Part shown: positions 33,499 to 46,977 of the stretch, one piece after another
Layout: every line of letters starts with the position of its first letter
How positions within the stretch are numbered: position 1 is the first letter of the stretch
DNA from: Toxorhynchites rutilus septentrionalis
Taxonomy: Eukaryota; Arthropoda; Insecta; Diptera; Culicidae
Reading direction: 5' to 3'
Length of the DNA stretch: 64,000 nt
NCBI RefSeq assembly: GCF_029784135.1
Contig: NC_073746.1
Location: forward strand, 16,010,416 to 16,074,415
Program-made: the position numbers and the translations under genes
The notes under the pieces: model-generated
Databases searched by the model: none
Told to the model about the DNA's origin: nothing
The model's input: only the letters and a program-made list of their open reading frames with translations

Positions 33499-34469
33499 GT
33501 AAGTCATCACGTTTGTTCTTCCTCGTTTTTTTTTTTTTGAGGGCTATGAGACCCAACAAGCAAAAAGTGAAAGAAATACAGGCAAAAAAAAAAGTCAGCG
33601 CCAATTATCTATAATTAAGATCTTATTATGAAAACATTTCGCATAGTTGTGGGGTCATTCCCATGGGGGAAACCACGCTTGTTCGCGTCCGTCCACCTCC
33701 TTCGGAATTCCGGCCGCGTTGTGGCTGTGGCTGCCTGCGCCTAGTAGACTGGTTCTCAAGAACGAGTTCGGTAAATTTATGGCACCGAAAAGCAAGCAGG
33801 GACAAGAAAACAACTCCTGCGTGCAATAATATGCTTTTGTTTGGCGAGAAGTGGAACCATAAATTGAGGGAACCGGTGTGTGTGTGTGTGGGAGCGGGAA
33901 AGAGGACGGTTGACCGGTAATAATAGGCTTCTCGGAGCTGGTCTCTTTTCTGGTATGTGTGTTTGCGTCTGTGTGCAATATCTCTTCGGATTATTTGGGC
34001 TGCTGCTGAAGACAATCGCCTTTTGTTGAGCGGGTTTTATAAGCTAGGCGGCCTTGGGCTTGGTCCTTACCATAAGTTGATTATTGTTAGTTGTGTGCAC
34101 AGTATGCAAAATATGGAAATGTGTTCACGAAAGCGGGAAGAATATACATTTTGTTATGATTTTTTTCATTATTCTTCAACAATCCAGTTTTTTTGTTTAA
34201 AATATTTTTCGTCGCATCAGAATACTATGTGTTTTAATGTGCATTCGAAACATTTCTCATTTTAATTCCCAAGTGCAATTGATAAGCAAGCAGAGACGGG
34301 ACAATATGGTTTTGTAGCATGACTTCTAGAACTAGAATGTCATAAACTACAATCTGACATTGAATCTAAAGTCATAGCTTTCTTATAAATTAGTTATAAA
34401 TTTGTATCTAGAATATTGAACACAAAAATGGAATTCAGACGTAATTCGAATGGAACTATATATGATACT
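33499..34469 (+). other. Start of GPCR intron 2, unique sequence
   Basis: After GTAAGT the sequence is T-rich and then mixed. A (GT)n run lies at about 33877-33890. The frame 33647-34015 and its overlaps have no recognisable product. Confidence 0.5.
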
Positions 34470-35455
34470 AGCTAACCCGGCAAACTTCGTCCCGCCCATT
34501 TACTTGATTAATTCTCGAGTAAAGCAGAAATTTGTGTTTTATTTGTATGGCAGCCACCCTTAAGAGAGGGGGGAGGGATATCTAACCACCATAGAAACAT
34601 TCATTGCACCCTAAAGTTTCCATATGCCTAATTTGGTTTAATTTGCTTGATTAATTCTCGGGTAATGCAAAAATTTGTGTTTCATTTGTACGGCAGCCCC
34701 CTCTAAGAGAGGGGGAAGGAGTATCTTAACACCATAGAAACATTTATTGCATCCTAAAACCTCCACATGCCAAATTTGGTTTCATTTGCTTCATTAATTC
34801 TCGAGTAATGCAGAAATTTGTGTTTCATTTGTATGGCAGCCCCCCCTTTGAGTGGGGGAAGGACTGTCTAACCATCATAGAAACATTTATTGCACCCTAA
34901 AACTTTCACATGCCAACTTTGGTTTCGTTTGATTGATTAATTTCCGAGTAATGCAAAAAATTGTGTTTCATTTGTATGGCAGCCCCCTCTAAGAGAGGGG
35001 GAAGGAGTATCTTATCACCATAGAAACATTTATTGCATCCTAAAACCTCCACATGCCAAATTTGGTTTCATTTGCTTGATTAATTCTCGAGTAATGCAGA
35101 AATTTGTGTTTCATTTGTATGGCAGCCCCCCCCCCCTTTGAGTGGGGAAAGGACTGTCTAACCATCATAGAAACATTTATTGCACCCTAAAACTTTCACA
35201 TGCCAACTTTGGTTTCGTTTGCTTGGTTAATTTCCGAGTAATGCAGAAATTTGTGTTTCATTTGTATGGCAGCCCCCCCTTAGAGAGGGGGGAGGGGTCT
35301 CAAAATATCACGAAAACCTTCCCTGGTCCCAAAAACCCCTGCATACCAATTTTCATGTCGATCGGTTCAGTAGTTTCCGAGTCTGTAAGAATCAGACAGA
35401 CAGACAGACATCACTCCATTTATATATATATATATATATATATATAGATAGATCT
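34470..35455 (+). repeat. Interspersed element with six 143-bp internal repeats, copy 2
   Basis: Same start (CTAGCTAACCCGGCAAACTT), same order of six units and same (CAGA)n plus (TA)n tail as 22250-23216. GGCAGCC landmarks are at 34549, 34692, 34835, 34978, 35121 and 35268; the last interval is longer because of an expanded C run. The shared unit order means the six-unit array moved as one block. Confidence 0.8.
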
Positions 35456-38400
35456 AGTATTTGAATCGTGTATCCAAATTTGTAGTCAGTATGAAAGCAT
35501 TTTAAACCTGACTTGAAGCCGGATGAAAATTCAGCATTTTCGTTCGAAATCTGAGTTCGGATCTGAAATCTTGATCTCTAACTCTAATTCGAATCTCAGA
35601 TCTGAGCCTTGTATCTAGAATTTGAATATGTAATCTAAATATAGAATCCGCTTCTATAAGTCGGTAGATGAAATCTATAATTATTAACTAAAATGCGGAT
35701 TCTAATTCGTTTTTGAATTTTGCAGCTTTGACAACAATCAGATCTGTTCCTGGGATTCTAGGATACGTATCATGAATCTGAATCAGAACACCGAATTTGG
35801 AGTCCAATTTCCATAACCTAACTCTGAATATGAGTTCGAAATCGGGAAAACAGGAATCTACAAAAATTTTATAATCTAAAATCTACAGTCTGAGTCTCAA
35901 ATTTCAAAATTGGAATATGTTATCTGAATTTGGAATCTAGAATTTTTAATCCTGTATTTTAATCCTAATAAGATAATTTTTTTTCCATGTTCGAATTTTA
36001 AATTCGAAGTTTGGAAAAAAACATGGAATACCATCAGCTTGTCATACTTAATCAAAAACTGGAATACGCATAAAAAATTTCATATATATTTTTAAAAAGT
36101 CTGAAATCGATTTAGAGATTTTTCATTTTGGAAGCGAACCTGAAATCTGAAGACGAAATTTTATGTGGACACCGAATTCAGAGCCCAAATCCGAAATCCT
36201 ACCCAAATATTTGAATCCGGAATCGAGACATTGGGAGTCTACAAAGATTCTATAACAATGGATCTAGAATTCGAATATTTTCCTAAAACTTAGAATTTTC
36301 AATCTACAATTTGAATTTTGAAATTCAAACGATGGAATAGGATCCGGATCTAGAATTTTGCATTTGAATCAGTTACCTAAATTAGTTACTATTTGAAGCG
36401 AGCTGGCTTTTGGATTCGATCTCAGACACTCGACTGAGTTCTGGAATTCGAATACAGAATACAGAGTGAATCGAACTCGGAAGGCGAATCCGAAATCTAG
36501 AGTTCTAATTCTGAATGCGGTATCTGACACTCGGAAAAGATCCAAATATCTCACATTTGAGCCCTAAATCCAGAGTTTGAATATATATTCTGAATCTTGA
36601 ATCCGCTTATGGAAGTTGTTATTTAGATCTAAGGTTCGTAGCTCTGGCATCAACAACTGATATGTGGAATTCAAACCGAAACTGAAGCGCTGAACATGGT
36701 TCCTGAGACATTGAAAGTCAGTATTTGCGATCTTGAGATCCGAATTTGGAATCTGAAAGCGGAATATGAATACGAATCTTGACACAGAGCTCGAATGGAT
36801 GAATCATGAAAACGAATTCTGGAATCCAGAAATTTGAAACCTACAAAAAAACTAGAATCTGGAGTTGAATATAAGGCATGCATCCACAATTCGAGTTAAC
36901 TATCTGAAATTTGCATCTAGAATTTTGAAATTTGAATTCTGAAATGAGTATTCAAATCTGGAATAACATCATCTGGAGTTAATATATAAAACCATGAACA
37001 GAACATGGAAGTTGAATTGGGTGTCCGAATTCATGTACAGAATCCAAAAAATATATCAAAAGCCAGGATCCGTGATCCGAAATCCGAATATTTGCTCGAA
37101 AACTGAATGCGCAAGGCGAATCCGGAATCTCGATTTCCAATTTAAGCCCAGAACTCGGAATTCAACAGCAGTATAAAATTCTAGAAATGGTATCTAGATC
37201 TCAGATCAGAATCTTGAATCTAGAGTTTGAATACCTATTTTCAATCTGAAATCCGCATCTTAAACTCGATATCTAAAATCAGTGATCGAAGTCCTATCAT
37301 TAATAACTGGAATGGATCTGGATTGGAATTTGTAATTAACATCTGTTATTTAGATTTCCTAGAACTTGGAACACAATCCTCTCCGTCAATCCGTTCAGTG
37401 ATCAGTACGATTTTAAAACAAATTATCTTTGGGCGAAATAAAAAATTAAGCCTTCTAAAAAATAGAGGACTTTACGATGACAGAAGGAACAGGATTCTTC
37501 TGTCACCGGATGCCCCTTATCATTTGTAGAGTGCTTATTAGTTTCAATACGTTTTCAGATGCCGATGAATCTAAAATTCACATCCTGGCTCTTGTAACTG
37601 AAATGTCGACAAACCTAAAATAGAATTCTTCACTAGTATCAGGATCCGAGAATATCAAATACAATTTGAAAATACCCTAGAATACATATCAGATTTAAAA
37701 TCTGAGTCTTAAATGTAGAGTATGTTGATGGCATCAGAAGCTGTAATCAACATTTAAGAATAGAATTTCTGTTTTTTTAAATTGGTGATTCAGACAACCG
37801 GAACCTATATCTTTATCCGGGACACAAATCTTGAATATGTGCCCGAAATGTGATTGCGGGAAACCGAATCCTGGGCCAGAATCTGAAAAACTATTCCCTA
37901 ATTCGACATTAGCGTCCAGATTCTTAAGAAAAAATTCTGAATTTCCAATCCTCAATTAAAATCCATATTCAAAATACGTGTTTGTACAAATTGTGTATGT
38001 GTAATCTAAATCAGGAATGTGAATTATAAGTCGAAAATTTGTTATCTGAAATTAAGTACTCGAATCTGGGATTCGTATATTTGTAGTATGGAATTTGATA
38101 TTCAAATTGGGATTTTGGATTTGAACCTGAAGTCTGGTTATCAGATTTCGGAAATCAGAATCTAAAACAAAAATCTTGGATTCTGGAATGCGGATACCAA
38201 AACGAGGCTCTTTAATCTGGATTCCAGTTGGAACATAAGATTTGCAGGTTTAAAATTTATATAAATTCCCTTTTTTTTGGATCCTCATAAGTATTTTTCA
38301 AATGTTAATTCACGATTGAGAACTTCACAATTCACAAAATCTCACACAACGGTATTCGTATTCCGAATTGATGGAATCATTTGGGATACGAATATGGATT

Positions 38401-39763
38401 CAAATGTCAAAACATAAATTTTCTATGCTGGAGAGGATTTCAGACATGCACTCCAGCTTACGATCGAAAATTGAAATAATTTTCTGTATTCCAATAAGGG
38501 ATCTGAATTATAAGTATAAAATTTATAATCCGAAATCTTATACTCGACTCTGAGATTCGTGCAATTATAGTATGGAATTTAATATTCAAATTGTGGTTTT
38601 GGATTAAAATCTGAAGTCTGATTATCAGAATCCAGGAATCAGAAGCTGAAACAAAAGTCTAAAACATAAATCTTGGATTCTGAAATACGGACACCAAAAC
38701 CAGACTCTTTAATCTGGATCCATTTCCAGCTTTCCAGGTTTAACATTCGTATATAGTTTCTTTTTTTTTTGGATTCTCATCAATATTTTTTGAATGTCAC
38801 GATTGAAAACTTCACAATCATTCCAATTCACTTCAAAATCACACATAGCGGAATTCGTATTCCGAATTGATGGGTTAATTTGGGATACGGATATTGATGC
38901 AAATATCAAAACATAGCTTTTCAGTGCTGGAGTGAATTTCAAATACCCGCTCCAGCTCAAGTTCAAAGATTCAAATACCCACATACCCATACGGAGTCAG
39001 AAATCTATGCTCTATATAATCAGAAATCCAAATCCCGGATGGGAATACCAAATCATGATTTACTTTTTTTTTGACGATCCAATCTTTCGTACGAAATTCC
39101 AAAAGATTCTGATGTCTGAAGAGACTGAATCGCGGTTGGGAATTCTAAATCAAGATTCAAGCAATTCTAAATCAAGAAATCAAGCTCTGGAATCCGGTTT
39201 CCATAATATTTCGGGGAATTCAAGAATCTTACATTCGGATTTCGGAAGTTTAAATCTTTGAACTGTTTTTCGTGGAAATCCTAGAAATCATAATCATGAA
39301 TTAGGAGGTAGATGGGAGCGAATTTCGTGTTGGTAACTGAAATTTCAATTCATGTACGAAATTGGATCGCGGAATCCAAATTTGATAACAGAGTTCGTGA
39401 TTCTAAATCCGAATGTAAAATTCTTGAATTGCTCAATATACTATCGAAACCGGATTTCAGAGTCTGAAGAGCTATTGCAATGCTTGGATCGTAATCTAAT
39501 ATGTAAATCTTGATTTAAATTTCCCAACCGGGATTCAGTTCGAGATTCCAAGAGATTCTTATGTTTGGACTAATGACGATGGATTTTGCGCCGACTCGTC
39601 TTGGAGTTGGAAGTATTCTCTCATTATTCATTCAAAATCAATGCATGTAGATAGTAGCTATCTGAGTATATTTGAATACTCAGTTCCTCCAAAATTAGTC
39701 TAGACTATCTTCTGGAGGGGAGATAACTTGTGCTGAGAAGGATGAACAAAAGATCATTGAATA
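35456..39763. repeat. Degenerate GAATC-rich satellite, ~4.3 kb
   Basis: The sequence is saturated with GAATC and its neighbours (AATCTGAAATC, TCTAGAATTTGAAT, GGAATCTAC). Higher-order similarity exists between blocks near 35610, 36580 and 37230 (ATCTAGAGTTTGAATA then AATCCGC). A clear tandem duplication of about 498 bp lies at 38020-38960. No gene is credible; short frames such as 38932-39261 are by-products. Confidence 0.75.
38020..38960. repeat. 498-bp tandem duplication within the satellite
   Basis: Landmarks repeat at fixed offset: TTGGATTCTGGAATGCGG at 38176 and TTGGATTCTGAAATACGG at 38673, then GTATTCGTATTCCGAATTGA at about 38352 and its match at about 38852. The two units differ by many substitutions and small indels, so the duplication is old. 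Confidence 0.75.
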
Positions 39764-40103
39764 CAGTAGAACCCGCGATTATCCGCGGAATAGTCGGGCT
39801 AGCTCACCGCGGATCACGAAAATCGCGCATAACACAACAAATGACTAAAAATGAGGTGCAAACACAAAAAAGCAGATATTTCAGTACGAAAACAATGTTT
39901 TATCAATACAGGAATCACTATCCATCTGTAAGGTCGTGTACACCAGTTGTCAAATAATGTGAAAGTCATGACCAAAACAAGAGACCAAAAACCTACCACT
40001 CATTTTCACATTTAGGGTAGGTTCAAAGAATTACTATGGAACTCGCTTTCGCGGATAAACCGCACCGCGGATCATCCGCTCGCGGATAATGGGGGTTCTA
40101 CTG
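39764..40103. mobile_element. pogo-type MITE, 340 bp
   Basis: TIRs CAGTAGAACCCGCGATTATC and the complement of CAGTAGAACCCCCATTATCC, flanked by TA. The CAGTRGAACCCC...TTATCCGCGG end style is that of pogo/Tigger elements. There is no transposase. A truncated relative is at 53760-54057. Confidence 0.85.
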
Positions 40104-40830
40104 TATTTAAATAGTCGTCTTGAATGTTGATTTTGAAATGTGATCAATTCCTGCAATAAAATTACATGTTTCGAGATCTGGTTTCTGGATCATTCATTCA
40201 GGCTCCAGATTCCGGTTTTCAGTTACAGATTCTATACTTGGATTAAAAATTCGAAAATTCGAAATGAGATTCCATTTTAAATTAGATTCCTGATTATGAT
40301 TTTCAAAACTCACACTCTAGTTCCAACTTCTGATCCCGATTCTAGATTCATTCAATGATTGTAATTCGGAATTAACATTCCGAAATAAAATGAAAAATCT
40401 TGAGTTCACATTTCGGATTCGAATTACAAGCAGAAATTCTGAATTCCGATTCAATATTCAGATCCAGATTCCAGACTTGAAAGGTGTCAGATCCAAACAC
40501 GGCGTTAGAATACCGATTCTTAATACTGAAACACAGATCCAGCATTCATTCCAAAATCCAGATTCTAGGATCAAGTTCAACAATACAATTTTAGATTCAC
40601 ATATTGGTATCCATGCCAAAACTTCCAGATTTAGAATCGAGGTAATATCTGGTAATATCTAGATTCTGGATTCAAGATGATCTTCTCAGCTTCGAAATGT
40701 ATATTTAGTTACCAGATTTTAGACCCTGATAATAATTTTGGACTGAAAATTGGCGTTTTCAAACGCCAATCCTCGTATTTCCACATTCCAGATTCGGAAT
40801 GCTCGACTTCGTGTTCCAAACTGAGAACCT
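40104..40830. repeat. GATTC-rich satellite, opposite strand sense
   Basis: The same satellite type as upstream, but now the + strand shows GATTC (AGATTCCAGATTC, GATTCTAGATTC) rather than GAATC. The array sense flips near or at the pogo MITE insertion. Confidence 0.6.
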
Positions 40831-43549
40831 AGTTGAAAACGCTTAGGTCGGAAGTCCTACATCACCCATCAGTGTTCATTATTTATCTGATATTGATGTT
40901 TGTTCCCATTAGTGAAAAATCACAAAACATTGTAACCAATTTCGGATTTTCCATTTTAAAAATCTTTATTTCCCACTGTGTCTGCTCCGATGTTCTGAGA
41001 AGGGAGATGAGAACAGATGCGGACCACGGCACTGTTTTGTCTTGGCTCATGTCGTGTTCCTTTGGAAATGATGATGCAGTTGTAAAATTAGAGAGTTTAT
41101 GCTCCGCCAGCTACTATCATCCTGCACCTTCAATAAAGTTCCGATTGCTGTTGCTTTCCTTGGCCGCCGCCGCCCCATGGCCACTGGCTCAACCCTTGCA
41201 GCAGCTGTAGCTGCGGTGTGATTGTTATTGCTGCCATTATTATGTGTTGTTGTTCATAAATTACTGATCTATTGCGTCCGATAGGACTCCGGATGGGTCT
41301 GGTCGCTGGGCTGCTGGCAGCTGGGGCAGGAAATGGGTATTCAGCTGGGCGGAAACAGTAACACTGTTAATTCTGCTCGATACGGGATTCCACAGAACAA
41401 TGGGAAACGAGAGAAAAAACCAATGATTTACTAGTATTCTAGAAAAATGTGGGGCGGAGATCTCTAGGGGCACCCCAGCAAGGCTACTACAACACCTGAC
41501 TCGCACGAAGCTTGCTGCATAATTCCGGCAATATTCATAACGTGCGCAACCCCTCCGAAAAAGTTAATTTTATTAAGAATGTTTAATTAGAAACATTTAT
41601 TGCCTATCCTGGACTTCGAAGCAGACACACAACATGGTGTACCGTCTGGCGATGCTCAGCTCAGCATCCCTTGCAGCACCAGATGACGGAGGGGGGACCC
41701 CCGGCAGCATTCAAATTGTGTGAGTTAATCCCCCACCGGTCGGTCGGTCTGCCATGACCATGACCGAACCGGCCTTGCTCGTGTAAGGATCTGGTAGTCA
41801 CTCTGTGGTTCCATATGTTGTTGAATCACTGTCCTCTCATTCGTTCCAGCGAGCGAGATGAGGGCAGCGCCGCAGGCGGAAAGCGGCGGATTAATTTTAT
41901 TAGTAATATTAGTTACGATGACAAATATGCACACACGCTCTCTGTGCGTTCTGTCAGTGTAGAAGTGGAACATAACATGGGCCTGAGTTATCATTACGAG
42001 TCCACAACACAAATATCCGACACATGTCGTCATTCAATGCAAGATGAGAAGGGGTGGTCCAGTCTCGGAATGCAGTCTCCGCCGTCGTCGTCATCGTCAT
42101 TGTCAGCGTGTGCATTTGAATAATGACGATTAGCCTCGTTAATGGTATTATCCGTTGTTCCTGAAATGTAATGCCGGTGTGTACGCCTGGGCAATCTAGA
42201 ATTGCCGGCAGTCGGGAGTGAATTGTGTGGAATGGGAAAACTGTGGGTTTATTGTTTCTAAACAGAGATTTATTTCCCTCATTTTTCCATTCCGGCTTTC
42301 AATCAGACTCGAATTTCAATCGCATTCCTGGGGGAGGCTATATCTGTCGATACGACTTTTATTAGCCTCACTCAACTGTTGTGGGACTTGGTTGGTTTGG
42401 GTAATCGAACGGTTGGACGGATTATTGGGATTTTGAGACGAGAATAGAGGGCAGTGTAGAGAGGAGGGTGAGGATATGGCGATGATTGTAATGAAAAAGA
42501 TAATCCTTCCGTCCAATGAAAGAGGGAAGACGATGATTATGCAGGGGTCTTGACCGAAAAGAAGTGCCCACATAGAAATCTGTAATTTAAATAATATCCG
42601 AAGTGAGGTAAGTAGATTTTCAAACTTCACAACCAGTCGAATCAGCGCTCCATTTACACTCAGAGATGCCAGATTCGCGGAAACAGCCTAAATTCTAGAC
42701 CTAAATTCCAATTTTCACTTTCATGTGATCAATTTTGAATGCGATTAATCTTTAATAAGAACGTATCCACAATTATTCATCTATTTTTCAACAAACTCCT
42801 TGAAAGTTAACTATCTGATTAAAATATGCACATGATGTTAGAAAGTCAATGAACTTCGTAAAAATAATAATACATTTGATACAATTTTATACTCAATTAT
42901 AAATCGTTAAAATGATATTTTTTATATTTAAAATATGTCTCATTTCGAGAAAAACATGGAATCTTCCAACGTTAAGGTGAAAGTTAATTGGATTAAGTCA
43001 ATTCTTCAGATAGTGGAGTAAAAGTCGGGGTTTTTTGAAGATGTTCACTGAATGCTAATCTTTAAGTGTTTGAAATGATATTGCAATGGAATTAAAAAAG
43101 ATGGAAGTTGGATGATAAAGAACGAAATGTAGAATAGTTAGAGAGCTTTAAATTATCAAGTTTATTATGTATTGTTGATGGAGTATGTTTAATAACGTCC
43201 AAGACAACACATACTTTCATGTTTTTTTCTTCTAAAATCGTATTTGAATAATAAAAAAACAGGTTTGGGCTCTCAACAAGAAAAAATAAAAAATTCTGTC
43301 AATTTTTCTCATCAAATATGATTCTCTATCAACACTCTGCATATATAATTTCTTGGTAAGTTTTTATGAAATCAAAATTCAGTCAAGAATGAAATTCTTT
43401 TATGTTCAACAAACAATAAACAATAAACAATAAAAAAAAATCGATTCCATTATATACAGGCTCCGAATATAATTATGACAAATCTTAAGATTTCTCAGGA
43501 AGTTTGTTTTTTCTTGGATTTCCACAAAAAAATTCATCAAAAATTATAA
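40831..43549. other. Unique intronic sequence
   Basis: Mostly non-repetitive, with GC-rich patches at 41040-41220 and 41640-42120. Frames on both strands (41261-41506, 41725-42123, 42316-42630) lack domains, signal peptides or exon-like borders that could be connected. They may include conserved regulatory DNA of the GPCR, but nothing specific can be shown. Confidence 0.45.
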
Positions 43550-44950
43550 GCCCTAAAAACGAGGAATCCAAGAATCCAACAATTTAAAAATAGAAAAGTC
43601 AAGGAATCTAAGAATCCAAACACAAAGAAAAATATAAAGTATCCAAAAATTTTAGAATCAAATATTCCAGGAATCGGGAAGTACAAGAATCCATAATTTC
43701 ATGAATGAAAAGATTTAAAAAGTCCAAAAATCGAGGAATCTAAGAATTAAGAAATTAAAGAATCGAATAATTCAAGAACCTGGAAGACTAAGAATCCAAA
43801 GATCTAAAAATCAAAAAATTCAAGAATCTAAAGACAAAAACAATACAAAAATCTGAGAATCGAGGAATCCACGAATTCAAGAACCCGAAATCGAAAAGTT
43901 TAGAACCCAAGATTCTAAGAATCCGAAGACAAAGAAGAAGATAAAACATCCAAAAACCCAAGAATCTAAGAATCAAAGAATCCAAGAATCCAAAAATTCA
44001 AAATTCCAAGAATATAAAGATTTAAATAATCCAAAAATCGAAGATTCGAATAATCCAAGAACCTAAAAAAATCGAAAAATCCAAGAATCAAAAGATGAAA
44101 AAATCCAAAAATCCAAAAATCTAAGAATCCAAAAACAAAAAAAAAAAAGATAAAATAACCAAAAATCCAAAAATCTAGGAATCAAAGAATCCAAGAATCG
44201 AAAAGTCCATGAATCCCAGAATCCAAAATTCCAAGAATAGAAAGGTTTAAAAAATCCAAAAATCCAAGAATCTAAGAATTAAGAAATCAAAGAATGTAAT
44301 TCTTGGATTCTGGGTTTCTGAAAGTCTAAGAATCCAAAAATCCAAAAGTCCAAGAATCAAAGAATCAAAAGATAAAAAAAAATCAAAAATCTAAGAATCT
44401 AAGAATCGAGGAATCAACGAATTTAAGAATCCATGAATCTAAAAGTAAAAGAATCAATGAATCTAATACAAAGACAAAAATCAAATATTCAAAAATCTAA
44501 TAACCTAACAATCAAAGAATCCAAGAATCGAAAAGTCTAAGAATCCAGGAATCTAAAATTCCAAGAATAAAAAGATTTAAGTAATCCAAAAATCCAGGAA
44601 TCTAAGATTAAAAAAATCGAGGAATCGAATAACCCAAGAACCTAAAAGTCTAAGAATCCGAAAATCGAAAAATCCAAGAATCATTAGATAAAAAAATGCA
44701 AAAGTCCAAGGATCTAATAATCGAAGAATCCACGAATCCAAGAAAGCAAGAATCGAAAAGTTTAAGAACTCAAGAATCTAAGAATCCTAAGACAAAGAAA
44801 AAGATAAAATAACAAAAAAATCCAAGAATCTAAGAATCAAAGAATCCAAGAATCGAAAAGTCCAAGAATCCAAGAATCAAAAATTCCAAGACTGAAATAA
44901 TCCAAAATATACAGAAATCTAAGAATCGAAGAGTCTAGGAATCCACGATT
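43550..44950 (-). repeat. Octamer (TTGGATTC)n array, minus sense
   Basis: About 1.4 kb of degenerate GAATCCAA units with A-rich spacers (CCAAGAATC, AAAAATCC). The flank at its right end, GATTTGCGTTGCTAGAGTCAAA followed by sequence through TAGTGGTAGAATATT, matches the reverse strand of 54365-54480, directly before the plus-sense array there. The two arrays therefore belong to one repeat family with a fixed flank. Confidence 0.8.
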
Positions 44951-46953
44951 TGCGTTGCTAGAGTCAAATTGTTTAAAATATATCAAATATCTTCAAAAGA
45001 AGTAGCTGAAGGCATCATGAGTATTAGTGGTAGAATATTATTCAATGAAATGAAAAAATAAAAATAAAAATAATAGTTTTATACTACTCAAAATAAATTT
45101 AGGAATCATGCGCCGTTCTTTAAATTTCGTTCACAAGTTAAATGCTAAGCTTTTTACTATAGTAAGAATTATTTTTGCAACAAGAAATTATTCTTGGCCA
45201 AATTGTTCTATGGCTTGAAGCCTTAAATAGGTCGTTGATGCTGTAGTATTCCACCGTAAGTTTTGTTTTCGTCGATGAACAATACACTACTATGTTTAAA
45301 TTTAATGATCTAACTATTGTCATTGAAAGGAGGCATATATAAATTGTTCCCCTTCTACAAAATCTTCCATATATTTGCGATCGAAATGATATTCAGGAAA
45401 TCGATGATGAATGTAGGGAGATCCGAAACCCGGATTTTACTAACTTCAGTGTAAACGAACGCCAAGATGTTTTTTTCTTTCTTTTTTTATTTTGCCAAAT
45501 TGGAAATATTATTATAACATTCTTGATTCTGACGCATTTCTCTGCGACCATTGAGCGATTGTTTTCAGTATACAACTTGGACGAATCGAAACTAGGAAGT
45601 AAACAGGAACAAAAACAATTCGAGGCAATCTAGCCTCTAGAAATTATGTAGAAATAAAAAATAATAAAGATGAATAAAGAGCAATTCCTCGTCAAATCAG
45701 CCGGTCGCTGACCCGACCCCCTCCGTTTTTTTTTCAAAACTTGCTACTTATGATGAAAACTACCCTAAATCTCAATTTTCACATCATCATATTCAAATCA
45801 CGACCGATTTTCGAAAAGGGTGTATTCAAAATCATTGATTGGACAGGCCTGTGATGCGGCAAGAACAATTGGACATTTGGTCTTTGATTGGACATTTTGT
45901 AAATACATATACCTTTGTGCGAGTTTCGTTTCTACAACATGATCAATTTTTAGCAGTGTTTTTAACCATTTCCCAATAATTTATGGTATTACCACCAAAT
46001 TTTGTACACCTTTATAATGTCATTTACTCAATTACTGTTAACTGGTGTTGTTATTCAAATAGGCGAATTCTCATCAAAGTTTCCGAAAATTGAGTTCATT
46101 TTACTGGATTATGTGCTTTACACACTGGTCACAATCGCCTCTAATGCGGGATGTCTAATTAGAGGCGAATCACTGTATTAAGTTGGATATATCTCGAGAA
46201 TATGTCATATGAACTGCATTCAACTGTTTATTATTGATTTTACAACAACATATTTTAACATCTGACTTTGACTTTGAATACGCCCTTTCAAAAATCAGTC
46301 GTAATTGAAATTGGTCATAATGAAAATTATGACATTGCGTAGCTTCCATCATAAGTACCAACATTCAATAAAATCGAAGAGGCGTCAGAACTTGCTGTTT
46401 TCGGCTGATTTGGCGTGGAAGTCATCTAGAACAAGATGAGGATTGGTTAGAATGAAACAAAACGTAAAACAGAAGTATAATGTTAAAATGTATGATAACA
46501 GTAAAATTAAAAATTCAAATTACTTATATTGTCACTGTATATCGTAATTTTGATTGCTAATATAAACAAAATTATGATAAAAATCGATTCTTCCAGCTTT
46601 TTCCAGTTTTTGTCGAATTTTTACAGATTTTTAAATAATTTGGTTGGCAACTCTGTGTAGCATAGCATGAAACACAGTATTAATCCAATAGAATTAAAAA
46701 AACATTTATGTAAGTTATGCATCACATAAGTTTACAAAATCATGTTATAACAGCTCGAACTTTGAAAATTTCTTAACTGTGCCATGATTCAAATTTCGAA
46801 TTATTAAAATTTTTGTTTCAGAATTCACACACATTTTGTCAGCAACACTTTGAGAGGAATTTGTTATCAATTTTTGTGAAGCTCATTTTTCCATTGTTAT
46901 TCTACCTTAATCTTAAATCTTCTTTCTGGGTCTTGTAATATACACTTATGAAA
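44951..46953. other. AT-rich intronic sequence with old repeats
   Basis: 44951-45060 is the flank shared with the 54.4 kb array. 45700-45790 resembles 10990-11090. Imperfect inverted arms lie at 45775-45835 and 46274-46330 (AAGGGTGTATTC against GAATACGCCCTT). Nothing coding is recognised. 46945-46977 is the left part of an old repeat interrupted by the next element. Confidence 0.5.
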
Positions 46954-46977
46954 CTCTTGCAATAAGAAATTTTATCG

